Assembly (NCBI GenBank): GCA_020404105.1
Contig: JADBWH010000013.1
Coordinates: forward strand, 1-64,000
Source: Pseudanabaena sp. M53BS1SP1A06MG
GTDB taxonomy: Bacteria; Cyanobacteriota; Cyanobacteriia; Pseudanabaenales; Pseudanabaenaceae
Direction: 5' to 3'
Length of the DNA stretch: 64,000 bases
In this document: piece by piece, positions 8,914-17,387 of the stretch
Layout of the letters: the number at the start of each line of letters is the position of its first letter
Position numbering within the stretch: position 1 is the stretch's first letter
Notes under the pieces: model-generated
The model's database searches: none
The model's input: the letters and a program-made list of their open reading frames with translations, nothing else
Told to the model about the DNA's origin: nothing
Translations under genes and position numbers: made by a program

Positions 8914-9474
8914 TTAGGACTTAATCTTGTCTTTATGTTGAGGACAAGCGATCATTACACTAGCTCCAAGCACAAATCCAGTATATTCCTTCAATTTGGT
9001 AAGTTTATCAGCAGGAAGCGAACTACCTTGCTTATCAAATTCCTTCTCTAAAGCACCAGTCAAAGCTTCTAAGGGAACCCCCTGATCCAGAGCTTTACAA
9101 GTTTCAGTTTCCACTAGACCAATATATTTAATTCCTCCAGTAGCTTCATACATTTCTTTGTATTCTGCATTCCCTTTAATAAAGTTATCAATATCCTTCG
9201 TCTTAGGTGAAGAAGGAGCTTCGGACTTAGTAGTATCTGCTTTAGGTGATTCAGTTACTTTAGGTGACTCCGTAGCCTTCGGTGACTCAGTTGCTTTAGG
9301 TGACTCCGTAGCCTTCGGTGATTCAGTTACTTTAGGTGAAGCTGATTCTGTAGCTGAAGGGCTAGCTGTAGCTAACGGCGATGAACTAGTTGTTGCACTA
9401 GGCTGCTGGCATGATGCTACTGCTAACGCAACGGATGCAGGTAGTAACAGATGCTTAGCAAAGTGTTTAATCAT
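8914..9474 (-). CDS. Lipoprotein with Ser/Pro/Thr/Glu repeat linker and DUF732-like C-terminus
   Basis: Start placed at the ATG at 9472-9474, giving a normal signal peptide MIKHFAKHLLLPASVALAVASC with a plausible lipobox Cys at residue 22. A longer reading from 9594 would bury it. Residues about 45-85 are imperfect TESPKA repeats, typical of a flexible envelope linker. The C-terminal 85 residues (ETCKALDQGVP and GASVMIACPQH) carry two Cys spaced as in DUF732-type secreted domains; that resemblance is weak and I have not tested it. Function unknown. The linker DNA is a tandem array of about 15-bp units. Confidence 0.7.
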   Translation of the reverse strand: MIKHFAKHLLLPASVALAVASCQQPSATTSSSPLATASPSATESASPKVTESPKATESPKATESPKATESPKVTESPKADTTKSEAPSSPKTKDIDNFIKGNAEYKEMYEATGGIKYIGLVETETCKALDQGVPLEALTGALEKEFDKQGSSLPADKLTKLKEYTGFVLGASVMIACPQHKDKIKS

Positions 9475-9610
9475 ATTTAATTCTGTAACTGAAGTTTTAC
9501 GACCCAATGATATTACCTTACCTACAGAGTTGGTATAGTACTTTTTGCTGCAACACAATAAATCATAAAACATAAGAATTTTAATACATACCATACATCA
9601 ATCTAGACAT

Positions 9611-9705
9611 ACTAAGTAGCTCAACTTAATTAAAACTAAAACCGAGAGTTTTGTTCCGCCCGCGTAGCGGGCGGAACAAAACTCTCGGTTTTTAGTTTAA
9701 GAGTC
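9611..9705. repeat. Palindromic MITE-like repeat, copy 2
   Basis: The flank CTAAGTAGCTCAACTTAATT (from 9612) precedes a long palindrome with core TTTTGTTCCGCC/GGCGGAACAAAA, centred near 9662. It is the inverted relative of 6484-6590. The stem-base bases differ (ACCGAGAG versus ACCCAGAA), yet each copy is internally self-complementary. The surrounding gap 9475-9944 also contains a hairpin at 9867-9903 and no gene. Confidence 0.8.
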
Positions 9706-9866
9706 GAGGAGAGAGATTCTCCAGCACCAAATCCTCTCAAAACCAAGTAAATTCATCAGACTTACATAAGTCATAAATTGATTAACTTTGGCTATAAGTT
9801 CCGAGGATTTTGTAGATAAATCCTATAAAAGCACTCTAAAAATCAATGTTAGGCTTATTATTTATT

Positions 9867-9903
9867 GCGGTTTTCATTTTGCCGTAGGCTAAATGAAAAC
9901 CGC
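9867..9903 (+). repeat. Hairpin upstream of the HD-domain gene
   Basis: GCGGTTTTCATTT (9867-9879) and its exact reverse complement (9891-9903) surround an 11-nt loop TGCCGTAGGCT. It lies 41 bp before the ATG at 9945. It could be a leader structure or another member of the long-hairpin population. Confidence 0.5.
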
Positions 9904-9944
9904 TATATATTGAGTTTTGGCTTGACATAGGCATACAAAGATTT

Positions 9945-10805
9945 ATGTTTAATGCAATTGAGATTCTGATCAGTAATTTTGTAGAACAACTAAAGTTGGG
10001 ATATCGGCGTACCTATGGCGGCTACCTTCATGATTATGAAGATATTATTGGTTGGGCTGGTAACATGGCTCTAGAAAACATTGCTAATAGTGATGCGCTG
10101 TACCACAATGTTGAACATACGATCTTAGTTACTCTGGTTGGTCAAGAAATTTTGCGAGGGAAACATATTCGCGAAGGTCGGGTAGCCCCTGAAGATTGGT
10201 TGCATTTTATTATTTCTCTTGTTTGCCATGACATTGGCTATGTCAAAGGGGTTTGTCTACAAGATGGTAATGGCAGGTTTGCTACTGGGGTTAGTGATGG
10301 TGTGGTGGAGTTACCGCCTGGAGCCTCCGATGCTGGATTGACTCCTTACCATGTCGATCGCGCGAAATTATTTATCAATCAGCGTTTCGCCAATCATTCC
10401 TTAATTAAAGCCGAAAAAATTTGTCGCAATATTGAGCTAACTAGATTTCCTGTGCCGAAAACTGGGGATCATCAAGATACAACTAACTTTGCAGGACTAG
10501 TTCGATCAGCCGATTTAATAGGACAACTCAGCGACCCCCGTTACCTCAAAAAAATTAGTGCATTGTTTTATGAGTTTGAAGAAACGGGTGTCAACAAAGC
10601 ATTAGGTTATGCTCACCCTGGGGACTTACGACGTAACTATCCCAAGTTCTACTGGACAAGCGTATATCCCTATGTTAAAGACGCTCTGTACTACTTATCC
10701 CTCACCCAGCAAGGGCAAGAAATTGTAGCTCATCTATATTCCAATGTGTTTGTAGTTGAGCATGAAAAACTAGAATATCAGCAGACAATACCTACTCTGC
10801 CCTAG
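9945..10805 (+). CDS. HD-domain metal-dependent phosphohydrolase family protein
   Basis: 286 residues. The HD signature is present as H54..H58 (YHNVEHT) and the HD pair at residues 95-96 (LVCHDIGYVKG). Further metal-ligand candidates are in the region GLVRSADLIGQLSDPRYLKK. This matches the cyanobacterial Npun_R2479-type HD metalloprotein group. The substrate is unknown; HD proteins hydrolyse nucleotides or cyclic nucleotides or act on phosphoesters. It is a single gene. A weak palindrome (AAAAGG..CCTTTT, about 10863-10882) downstream could terminate it. Confidence 0.8.
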   Translation: MFNAIEILISNFVEQLKLGYRRTYGGYLHDYEDIIGWAGNMALENIANSDALYHNVEHTILVTLVGQEILRGKHIREGRVAPEDWLHFIISLVCHDIGYVKGVCLQDGNGRFATGVSDGVVELPPGASDAGLTPYHVDRAKLFINQRFANHSLIKAEKICRNIELTRFPVPKTGDHQDTTNFAGLVRSADLIGQLSDPRYLKKISALFYEFEETGVNKALGYAHPGDLRRNYPKFYWTSVYPYVKDALYYLSLTQQGQEIVAHLYSNVFVVEHEKLEYQQTIPTLP

Positions 10806-10977
10806 CAGTAACTATTTGCAGTAATATATAAGGCTATACTTGTTTGTTACTATCAACTTTTAAAAGGTCAATCGTCCTTTTATAAAAACAGAAAACTAGA
10901 CTCAGACTAGATTTTATAGTTTGTATAGGGCTGAACAAGATTCGTTAATTTATAAAATTTTTTAGTCAGAAGAAAGC

Positions 10978-12078
10978 GTGATTGATACTCGTCTCGATCT
11001 TTACCCTGCCTCTACGGTTCCTAATGGTTGGCCCGGACTGATATGTCGCTATGCGGATTATTTGCCAGTTACAGACCAAACGCCGATCATCACTTTGCAT
11101 GAAGGCAATACCCCGCTAATTCCTGCGATCGCTCTCAGTGAAAGACTGGGACGCAACATCAAAGTCCTGCTCAAGTATGATGGACTCAACCCCACAGGCA
11201 GTTTTAAAGATCGTGGAATGACAATGGCGATCTCTAAAGCCAAGGAAGGGGGATCGCATGCGGTAATCTGTGCTAGTACAGGTAACACCTCTGCTGCCGC
11301 TGCCGCCTACGCTAAACGCGGTGGACTGAAAGCATTTGTATTAATTCCCGATGGCAAAATTGCGCTTGGTAAGTTGAGCCAAGCTTTAATCTATGGAGCA
11401 GAAGTCATTGCGATAAATGGCAACTTTGACCAAGCCCTAGAAATTGTGCGGGAAATGTCGGATAAATTCCCGATTACGCTGGTTAATTCTGTTAATCCTT
11501 ACCGCTTAGAAGGACAAAAAACCGCCGCTTTTGAGCTGGTCGAAGCGATCAGTGATGCTCCCGATTGGCTCTGCATCCCCATGGGGAATGCGGGCAATAT
11601 TACTGCCTACTGGATGGGCTTCTCGCAGTACTACGCATCGGGCAAAGCAAAGAAACTCCCCCGTATGATGGGATTTCAAGCCACAGGAGCAGCTCCTCTA
11701 GTTACTGGAGAAGTCTTTGAAAAGCCTGAAACGATCGCTACAGCTATCAGAATTGGTAATCCTGCTAATTGGCAAAAAGCACTAAAAGTCCGTGAAGAAA
11801 GTGGTGGCGAATTTCATAGCGTTACCGATGTGGAGATTTTATCGGCTTACAAGTTTTTAGCAGGTGAAGAAGGGGTATTCTGTGAACCCGCCAGTGCCGC
11901 TTCGGTCGCTGGTTTGCTCAAAGTCAGCGATCAAATCCCTTCAGGAGCAACGATTGTCTGTGTCCTTACAGGTAATGGAATCAAAGACCCTGACACCGCG
12001 ATCGCTGCAGCAGAGGCTAAGTTACACAAAGGTATTGCCCCAGATATCACTAGCGTGGCAAAGGTTATGGGCTTTTAA
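10978..12078 (+). CDS. thrC: Threonine synthase
   Basis: 366 residues, using a GTG start at 10978 placed after AGAAGAAA. PLP-dependent fold type [11 protein letters not shown] holds the Schiff-base Lys77, [14 protein letters not shown] is the phosphate or substrate loop, and [11 protein letters not shown] and [11 protein letters not shown] follow. It converts O-phosphohomoserine to threonine in the cytoplasm. Length and motifs match short (bacterial, roughly 350-370 residue) threonine synthases. The gene stands alone; a 10-bp hairpin with a GTTGAAGGTT arm at 12126-12149 lies shortly after the stop codon. Confidence 0.95.
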   Translation: MIDTRLDLYPASTVPNGWPGLICRYADYLPVTDQTPIITLHEGNTPLIPAIALSERLGRNIKVLLKYDGLNPTGSFKDRGMTMAISKAKEGGSHAVICASTGNTSAAAAAYAKRGGLKAFVLIPDGKIALGKLSQALIYGAEVIAINGNFDQALEIVREMSDKFPITLVNSVNPYRLEGQKTAAFELVEAISDAPDWLCIPMGNAGNITAYWMGFSQYYASGKAKKLPRMMGFQATGAAPLVTGEVFEKPETIATAIRIGNPANWQKALKVREESGGEFHSVTDVEILSAYKFLAGEEGVFCEPASAASVAGLLKVSDQIPSGATIVCVLTGNGIKDPDTAIAAAEAKLHKGIAPDITSVAKVMGF

Positions 12079-12125
12079 GTATGGCACTTCGGAAATGATG
12101 TGTTTGTAACTGACATCTGATGTAT

Positions 12126-12149
12126 GTTGAAGGTTATACAACCTTCAAC
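12126..12149 (+). terminator. thrC: Probable thrC terminator hairpin
   Basis: Ten-base perfect arms (12126-12135 and 12140-12149) with loop ATAC, 48 bp after the thrC stop. It has no long T-run, so factor-independent termination is uncertain. Confidence 0.45.
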
Positions 12150-12154
12150 CCTAG

Positions 12155-12176
12155 CCCCTCTCCCGCAGGAGAGGGG
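12155..12176. repeat. GC-rich CCCCTCTCC palindrome (dispersed repeat)
   Basis: CCCCTCTCC (12155-12163), loop CGCA, GGAGAGGGG (12168-12176). The same palindrome, with its preceding CCCCAGCCCCTCTCCC context, occurs inside the GH94 gene at 63587-63611. Repeats of this type are common in cyanobacterial genomes. Confidence 0.7.
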
Positions 12177-12396
12177 AACAAAAAATAATATGGGCTTTGC
12201 TCACCTACTAATGCTGGAGAAGGGATTGGAGGATAATCATAAATAAACAGGAAATAGGCGATCAATTCATGAATTCAATTTCATCATTAGTGAGATAACT
12301 AATAAGCATAAGCAAAATATAGCTCTTGTAAACTACACTATTCTTAGGATCACTCTGGATTCAAGCATAATTAAGAATTGGACGATCAGAAATTGT

Positions 12397-12555
12397 CGGC
12401 GCATAAGTAAATTGGGTGTTTTGGATTGCAACGAGCGCGCAAAACTAATAGGCTTTGCTAGAGTAGCTATCCGTGACTCTTGGGTATTAGCTTCTCAAAA
12501 ATGTCAACTGCATATTTTTCACAAACCAACAGCAAACTTAAGACAATCTATGTGA
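12397..12555 (+). pseudogene. Possible remnant of a GNAT acetyltransferase
   Basis: A frame ending at TGA 12553-12555 encodes RRISKLGVLDCNERAKLIGFA and continues with RVAIRD. The core LIGFARVA resembles beta strands 2-3 of GNAT acetyltransferases, but there is no start codon, no acetyl-CoA loop and no full domain. The match is short and could be chance. The rest of the 529-bp gap between thrC and hisD shows only the two palindromes noted at 12126-12176. Confidence 0.25.
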
Positions 12556-12607
12556 TTTTCACTTTCCAGAATCGTTAACATTAGCGGAGAATCGACTATA
12601 AATGCAA

Positions 12608-13906
12608 TTACTGATTTTTCAGACGTAAGCTCACCGAATCACCATGAGAGGGCAATCCTTCAGCTTCTGTAAGTAAAGCGATCGCTCCTGATACTTCCTT
12701 TAAAGCTTCATGACTGTACTGGATCAAACTAGAATGCTTGAGGAATGTTTCCACTCCTAGGGCTGATGAATATCGCGAACCGCCACATGTTGGCAAAGTA
12801 TGATTCGGTCCTGCTAAATAGTCCCCCACAACTTCGGGTGTAGAATGTCCGATAAATATTGCTCCTGCATGACGAATCAGATCAACTAATTGCCAAGGTT
12901 CCTCGACCTCTAGTTCTAGATGTTCGGGTGCAAATTGGTTGGAGAGTTCGGCGGCAGTTTTGAGATTATCGACCACCACAATTAAGCCATAATGAGCGAT
13001 TGCTTTCTCCGTCATCATCCGACGGGGATGGGTCTCGAGCATTCGATTGACTTCTTCTGAGACACGGTTGGCGAGTCGCGAATCGTTGGTCAGCAAAATT
13101 GAGGCAGCCATTTGGTCATGCTCCGCTTGGGCAAGCATATCGGCAGCGACATAGGTGGGATTGGCACTCGCATCAGCAATGATCAAGACTTCCGACGGAC
13201 CTGCGATCGAGTCGATACCCACACGCCCGAAAACTTGTTTTTTGGCGAGCGTAACGTAAATATTGCCTGGACCTGTGATCACATCAACTTTAGGAATGGT
13301 CTCTGTACCATAGGCTAAAGCCGCGATCGCTTGTGCGCCACCCACACGATAAATTTCTTCCACCCCAGCTACCTGTGCCGCTACGAGAATGGCGGGATTA
13401 ATCGTGCGCTCTTGTCCTGGCGGCGTAACCATCACAATTTTTTTCACCCCTGCAACTTTCGCAGGTACAGCATTCATCAATACTGTACTTGGATAGGCAG
13501 CTTTTCCCCCTGGAATATAGATACCCGCAGCATCAACTGGTGTATAGCGCTTACCTAAAACAACATCTTTATTACCAAAATGCACCCAACTCTTCGGCAC
13601 ACGCATTTTATGAAATTCTTCGATACGCTGATGTGCCATTTCGATCGCTTTCAATAGACCGCCTTTGACTTGCTGATAGGCAGCATCAAGTTCTGATCCA
13701 CTAACGCGCAGTTCCGCCGCCGTGAAGTCTTGACCGTCAAATTCAGAGGTATAGTGCAGCATGGCTGTATCACCTTTGCGTCTTACCGTTTGGATGATTT
13801 CGGTGACGGTGGCTTCTTTGTGGATCATCTGATCGTCATAAATACGATCGCAAATCCGCTTGATTTCGGATTCTGCTTCAGTTCTCTGGGTGACAATTCG
13901 TAGCAT
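12608..13906 (-). CDS. hisD: Histidinol dehydrogenase
   Basis: 432 residues. It catalyses the last two steps of histidine synthesis: histidinol to histidinal to histidine, NAD- and zinc-dependent. Diagnostic segments are DAAGIYIPGGKAAYPSTVLM near residue 125, GPGNIYVTLAKKQVFG, IAGPSEVLIIAD, AEHDQMAASILLT with zinc/catalytic His, and NQFAPEHLELEVE plus HTLPTCGGSRYSS near the C-terminus. Full family length. As usual in cyanobacteria it stands outside a his operon. Confidence 0.97.
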   Translation of the reverse strand: MLRIVTQRTEAESEIKRICDRIYDDQMIHKEATVTEIIQTVRRKGDTAMLHYTSEFDGQDFTAAELRVSGSELDAAYQQVKGGLLKAIEMAHQRIEEFHKMRVPKSWVHFGNKDVVLGKRYTPVDAAGIYIPGGKAAYPSTVLMNAVPAKVAGVKKIVMVTPPGQERTINPAILVAAQVAGVEEIYRVGGAQAIAALAYGTETIPKVDVITGPGNIYVTLAKKQVFGRVGIDSIAGPSEVLIIADASANPTYVAADMLAQAEHDQMAASILLTNDSRLANRVSEEVNRMLETHPRRMMTEKAIAHYGLIVVVDNLKTAAELSNQFAPEHLELEVEEPWQLVDLIRHAGAIFIGHSTPEVVGDYLAGPNHTLPTCGGSRYSSALGVETFLKHSSLIQYSHEALKEVSGAIALLTEAEGLPSHGDSVSLRLKNQ

Positions 13907-14103
13907 AGATTGTGACGTAAGAAGCGATGATTAATCCTAGCTTAACCTGTATTCTCATAAGTTGTGTGACCGAAAATCTAAAAAAGAGAGCTAGGATTTT
14001 GATTACAGCGTTTTATACTCAAATCCAAACCAAGAAATTTTTTGAAAGTGTTACTAATCGAGACTTTTAACAAATCCCTTGGAGTTAGCTTGAAGGAAAG
14101 AAA

Positions 14104-14469
14104 ATGATCAGTCCCAATGATTTAAAAACTTATATTTCAGGAGCCAAGCAACGCCAACAGCTAAAACAAATCTTGCTGGATGATCACTATCAGCTTTTGC
14201 AGACTGTCGCTCATAAGGGAGCAGAAATACTCAAAGCAGATTTCAATACCCATAAAGTTTGGTTATTTGGGTCTGGTCTAAGCCGTGAGCTAATTCATTT
14301 AGAATCAGATGTCGATCTGGCGGTAGAAGGCTTAGCCGAAGCAAGTTATTTCAGGGCTGTTAGCCGATTAATAGACTTAAATGCTAAGGTCAGTGTGGAC
14401 TTGGTGATGCTTGATGATGCTTCCGAAAGTTTACGCGATCGCATTATTTGCGAAGGTAAGGAGTTATGA
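14104..14469 (+). CDS. MNT-type minimal nucleotidyltransferase
   Basis: 121 residues. The Pol-beta-like nucleotidyltransferase signature is intact: FGSGLS (GS at residues 56-57) followed by ESDVDLAV with the metal-binding Asp pair at 69 and 71. A third acidic candidate lies in VDLVMLDD near residue 99. MNT proteins usually partner a HEPN toxin (MntA/HepT), but no HEPN-like gene is adjacent. The stop overlaps the start of the following cobD-like gene by ATGA, so the two are probably translationally coupled. Function here is unknown. Confidence 0.75.
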   Translation: MISPNDLKTYISGAKQRQQLKQILLDDHYQLLQTVAHKGAEILKADFNTHKVWLFGSGLSRELIHLESDVDLAVEGLAEASYFRAVSRLIDLNAKVSVDLVMLDDASESLRDRIICEGKEL

Positions 14470-15560
14470 CAGAGTATTTAGCAAATCCAACTCGTCCAAT
14501 CCACGGGGGAAATCTGCAATGGGCAGCGAGTATAGCTGACATCTCACCAGCGCAAATATTAGATTTTTCGGCAAGTATTAATCCCCTTGGCACACCTAAA
14601 TCTGCGATCATGGCGATCCAATCCCATCTAACCGATCTCAGTCATTATCCTGACCCCGAATATACCTTACTTAGAGAAACTATAAGTAAGTTTCATCAAT
14701 TAGCCCCTGAATGGATTTTGGCTGGTAACGGTGTGGCGGAACTATTAACTTGGGTAGGACGAGATTTATCGCAATTATCATCAACGGTTCTATTTACACC
14801 AGCCTTTACCGATTATGATCGCGCTCTAAAAACCTTTGACTGTCAAGTAGAAAGATATCCATTGCAATTAAGCAATCAACAAGTCAGTTTTAATAACGAT
14901 CTACCTGAAATTACCAATTCCTATAACAAAGGAATCCTAATTAATAATCCCCATAACCCCACAGGCTATTTATTTACAAGGAATAGCATCCTTCCCTATC
15001 TAGAAAGATTTGCCTTAGTGGTGATTGATGAAGCCTTTATGGATTTCCTTACGCCAGACCAACAGCAAAGTTTAATTGATTTAGTTCCATCACATCCAAA
15101 TTTAGTAATTCTGCGATCACTGACCAAGTTTTACAGTTTGCCAGCATTAAGACTTGGCTATGCGATCGCCCATCCTGAACGCCTGCAACGTTGGCAATCA
15201 TGGCGAGATCCTTGGTGTGTCAATAGCTTAGCTGCCGCTGCAGGTCTTGCTGTATTAGACGATGTGGAATTTCAGCAACAAACATGGGTATGGTTAAAGA
15301 GTGCTAAATCGCAACTATTTACAGGCTTATCGCAAATATCAGGGTTAAACCCATTTCCAAATGTTGCTAATTATCTATTAGTTCAAACCGAAATAGAAGG
15401 TTCTCTTTTACAAAAGGAATTATTGCACAAGCATCAAATTCTCATTCGCGATTGTCTGAGTTTTCCTGAATTAGGCGATCGCTATTTTCGAGTGGCTGTG
15501 CGACTGAAAGATGAAAATCAAAAATTAATTAATGCTATAGCAGACCTAAATCATTTGTAG
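14466..15560 (+). CDS. CobD/CobC-like PLP-dependent threonine-phosphate decarboxylase family protein
   Basis: 364 residues of fold-type I PLP enzyme. Landmarks are the N-terminal HGGN, DFSASINPLGTP, NNPHNPTGYLF, VIDEAFMDF and LRSLTKFYSLPALRLGY containing the Schiff-base Lys. The HGG...DFSASINPLG start is typical of CobD (L-threonine-O-3-phosphate decarboxylase, the aminopropanol arm of cobalamin/pseudocobalamin synthesis) rather than HisC. No other cobalamin genes are nearby. A histidinol-phosphate aminotransferase-like activity remains possible. The start overlaps the stop of the upstream nucleotidyltransferase gene. Confidence 0.75.
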   Translation: MTEYLANPTRPIHGGNLQWAASIADISPAQILDFSASINPLGTPKSAIMAIQSHLTDLSHYPDPEYTLLRETISKFHQLAPEWILAGNGVAELLTWVGRDLSQLSSTVLFTPAFTDYDRALKTFDCQVERYPLQLSNQQVSFNNDLPEITNSYNKGILINNPHNPTGYLFTRNSILPYLERFALVVIDEAFMDFLTPDQQQSLIDLVPSHPNLVILRSLTKFYSLPALRLGYAIAHPERLQRWQSWRDPWCVNSLAAAAGLAVLDDVEFQQQTWVWLKSAKSQLFTGLSQISGLNPFPNVANYLLVQTEIEGSLLQKELLHKHQILIRDCLSFPELGDRYFRVAVRLKDENQKLINAIADLNHL

Positions 15561-15567
15561 ATTTTTG

Positions 15568-15628
15568 GGTTTGTAGAAGCACCATCCTTCGGATAGTACT
15601 TTCACAAACCATTGAGGATTACTATATT
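15568..15628 (+). repeat. Dispersed hairpin repeat (AGGATT..CTATA family)
   Basis: An imperfect hairpin with outer arms GGTTTGT/ACAAACC (15568-15574 and 15604-15610) and inner ATCC-TTCG-GGAT, followed by GAGGATTACTATATT. It shares layout and flank with copies at 27741, 47565 and 51750. It could terminate the cobD-like transcript. Confidence 0.5.
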
Positions 15629-15704
15629 TATGAGGGTAAATTAAAAATATCATCATATGTAATTCTTCTTTCTAAATTATATCTAGGTTTTAGTTCTCGT
15701 ATTC

Positions 15705-16748
15705 ATGAATTTAAACTTGTCTTCTCCATCTTTTAATGTTTTATTACTAGTACCTACTGGTATTAATGCCGCTATTGGTGGCTATGCGGGGGATGCATTA
15801 CCAGTAGCCAGAGCGATCGCCTCGATAGCGGATAACGTAATTACCCATCCCAATGTTTTAAACGGCGCGAGTTTATATTGGTCGAAACATAATGTGCTAT
15901 ATACCGAAGGCTATGCCCTAGATCGCATGGCAAAGGGTGAATGGGGCTTACGTAAAGTGAGATCTAATCGCATTGGTGTCATTCTTGATCGCGCAATGGA
16001 ACCAGAATTAATACTGCGTCACCGTCAAGCAATCTCAGCAACACAGGCAACCTTAGGTTTAAACATTACCGATATATTGGTTACCGATGGCGATCTAGGG
16101 GTGGATCTGCGCTCAGGAGAATCTGGTGCAACATGGGGCACTATCACCAATCTCGATAGCTTACTCAGAGCCGCCGAAAAACTGATTAAAGTCTCTAAAG
16201 TGGAAGCGATCGCCGTAGTCGCTAGATTTCCCGATGATCCTGATAGCGAAGCCTTACAAAACTATCGCCAAGGTAAAGGAGTGGATACCCTTGCAGGAGC
16301 CGAAGCTGTAATTAGTCATGCGATCGTTCGCGAATTCGCCATACCCTGTGCCCATGCCCCTGCCTTACGACCTTTGCCCCTCGATCCAAGTGTTTCTCCC
16401 CGTGCGGCAGCGGAGGAGTTAGGTTATACATTCCTGCCCTGTGTATTAGTGGGCTTGAGTCGCGCTCCCAAAATTATTACTGATCGCAATTTACTTAAGT
16501 CTACCGATGTTACTGCCAATGATATTAATGTGATCCTCACGCCCTACAGCGCCTGTGGTGGAGCAGGTCTATTAGCATTAAATCCTTTACCCCATGTCCA
16601 AACTATTTTTGTGAAAGAAAATCAAACAGCACTTAATGTCACACCTGAAATGTTGGGATTAAAGGGTATTGTCGTTGAAAATTATTGGGAAGCGATCGGA
16701 GTTCTAACAGCGATCAAAGCAGGCATCAATCCACAAAGCTTGAGGTGA
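15705..16748 (+). CDS. DUF3326 domain protein
   Basis: 347 residues. The N-terminal LLLVPTGINAAIGGYAGDALPVARAIASIAD and the segment around ILVTDGDLGVDLRSGESGATWG match the uncharacterised DUF3326 family found in cyanobacteria and plants. The Gly-rich N-terminus looks nucleotide- or substrate-binding, but the function is not known to me. The ATG at 15705 is followed directly by the family N-terminus. Single gene. Confidence 0.8.
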   Translation: MNLNLSSPSFNVLLLVPTGINAAIGGYAGDALPVARAIASIADNVITHPNVLNGASLYWSKHNVLYTEGYALDRMAKGEWGLRKVRSNRIGVILDRAMEPELILRHRQAISATQATLGLNITDILVTDGDLGVDLRSGESGATWGTITNLDSLLRAAEKLIKVSKVEAIAVVARFPDDPDSEALQNYRQGKGVDTLAGAEAVISHAIVREFAIPCAHAPALRPLPLDPSVSPRAAAEELGYTFLPCVLVGLSRAPKIITDRNLLKSTDVTANDINVILTPYSACGGAGLLALNPLPHVQTIFVKENQTALNVTPEMLGLKGIVVENYWEAIGVLTAIKAGINPQSLR

Positions 16749-16907
16749 TTATTAATCCTAAATCGGGACACAATGCATTGTGCTACGTTAAAAATTTCTC
16801 TGTACTATTTCAAACTTCAATAGGCTGTATGTGTAATATAAAAAGATAAGCATTTATAAAGCGCTTTATTTTGGTGTATCTGTTGATATCTAGTCGCTAA
16901 ATCTACC

Positions 16908-17387
16908 ATGCAAACAATCCCACCGCATACCCATGCTGACATTTTAGTAAAAAGTCCTGATGCAGAATATTTGATCTTGGTAGAAGTTAAGACTAAAGAT
17001 ACACCAAGGGTTGTCAATGAAGCGATCACTTCTCTCAAACGGGAAATGACATCTTTTAGCTGTTCATTAGGGCTGATTGTTGCGGGAGAACGTGTAATTC
17101 TTTTACGAGACTCACTCGCAGAATATAACGGTACTTCGATATACATAGTTGGTGAGGCACGTTTACCTCACAATCTTCTGCCATCTGCCGATCCGCAGTG
17201 GCAAGAACATGAGGGACTTGAGTTTGAATCGCGGGTACAAAACTGGCTAGAAAGCTTAAAACTCAAATCCAACTTTGATAAATTGCCCGAAGATTTAAAA
17301 AATCTATTGAGTGAACCAATCATTTATCTGCTCAAATGGGGAGAAATTAGTGCGGCTGGTTATAGATGGAGTAAAGCTGCAAAGTGA
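16908..17387 (+). CDS. Predicted PD-(D/E)XK-type nuclease-like protein
   Basis: 159 residues. The N-terminal half reads ADILVKSP, then EYLILVEVKTKD, which fits the D-x(n)-(D/E)-x-K core of PD-(D/E)XK nucleases, with following strands LGLIVAGERVILLRD. The C-terminal half (from about residue 85) is helical with no recognisable motif. The stop codon overlaps the GTG start of the PIN-domain gene, so the two form a coupled pair. I cannot name a specific family. Similar folds occur in defence, repair and transposon-associated proteins. Confidence 0.6.
   Translation: MQTIPPHTHADILVKSPDAEYLILVEVKTKDTPRVVNEAITSLKREMTSFSCSLGLIVAGERVILLRDSLAEYNGTSIYIVGEARLPHNLLPSADPQWQEHEGLEFESRVQNWLESLKLKSNFDKLPEDLKNLLSEPIIYLLKWGEISAAGYRWSKAAK

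Noticed and set aside
9158-9538. 126-residue plus-strand frame rich in GDSV repeats
   Set aside because: It is the antisense reading of the tandem repeats in the lipoprotein gene. The minus strand has the signal peptide and lipobox.
14104-14469. MntA-HepT toxin-antitoxin system
   Set aside because: The nucleotidyltransferase motif is intact, but no HEPN-like gene was found on either side.
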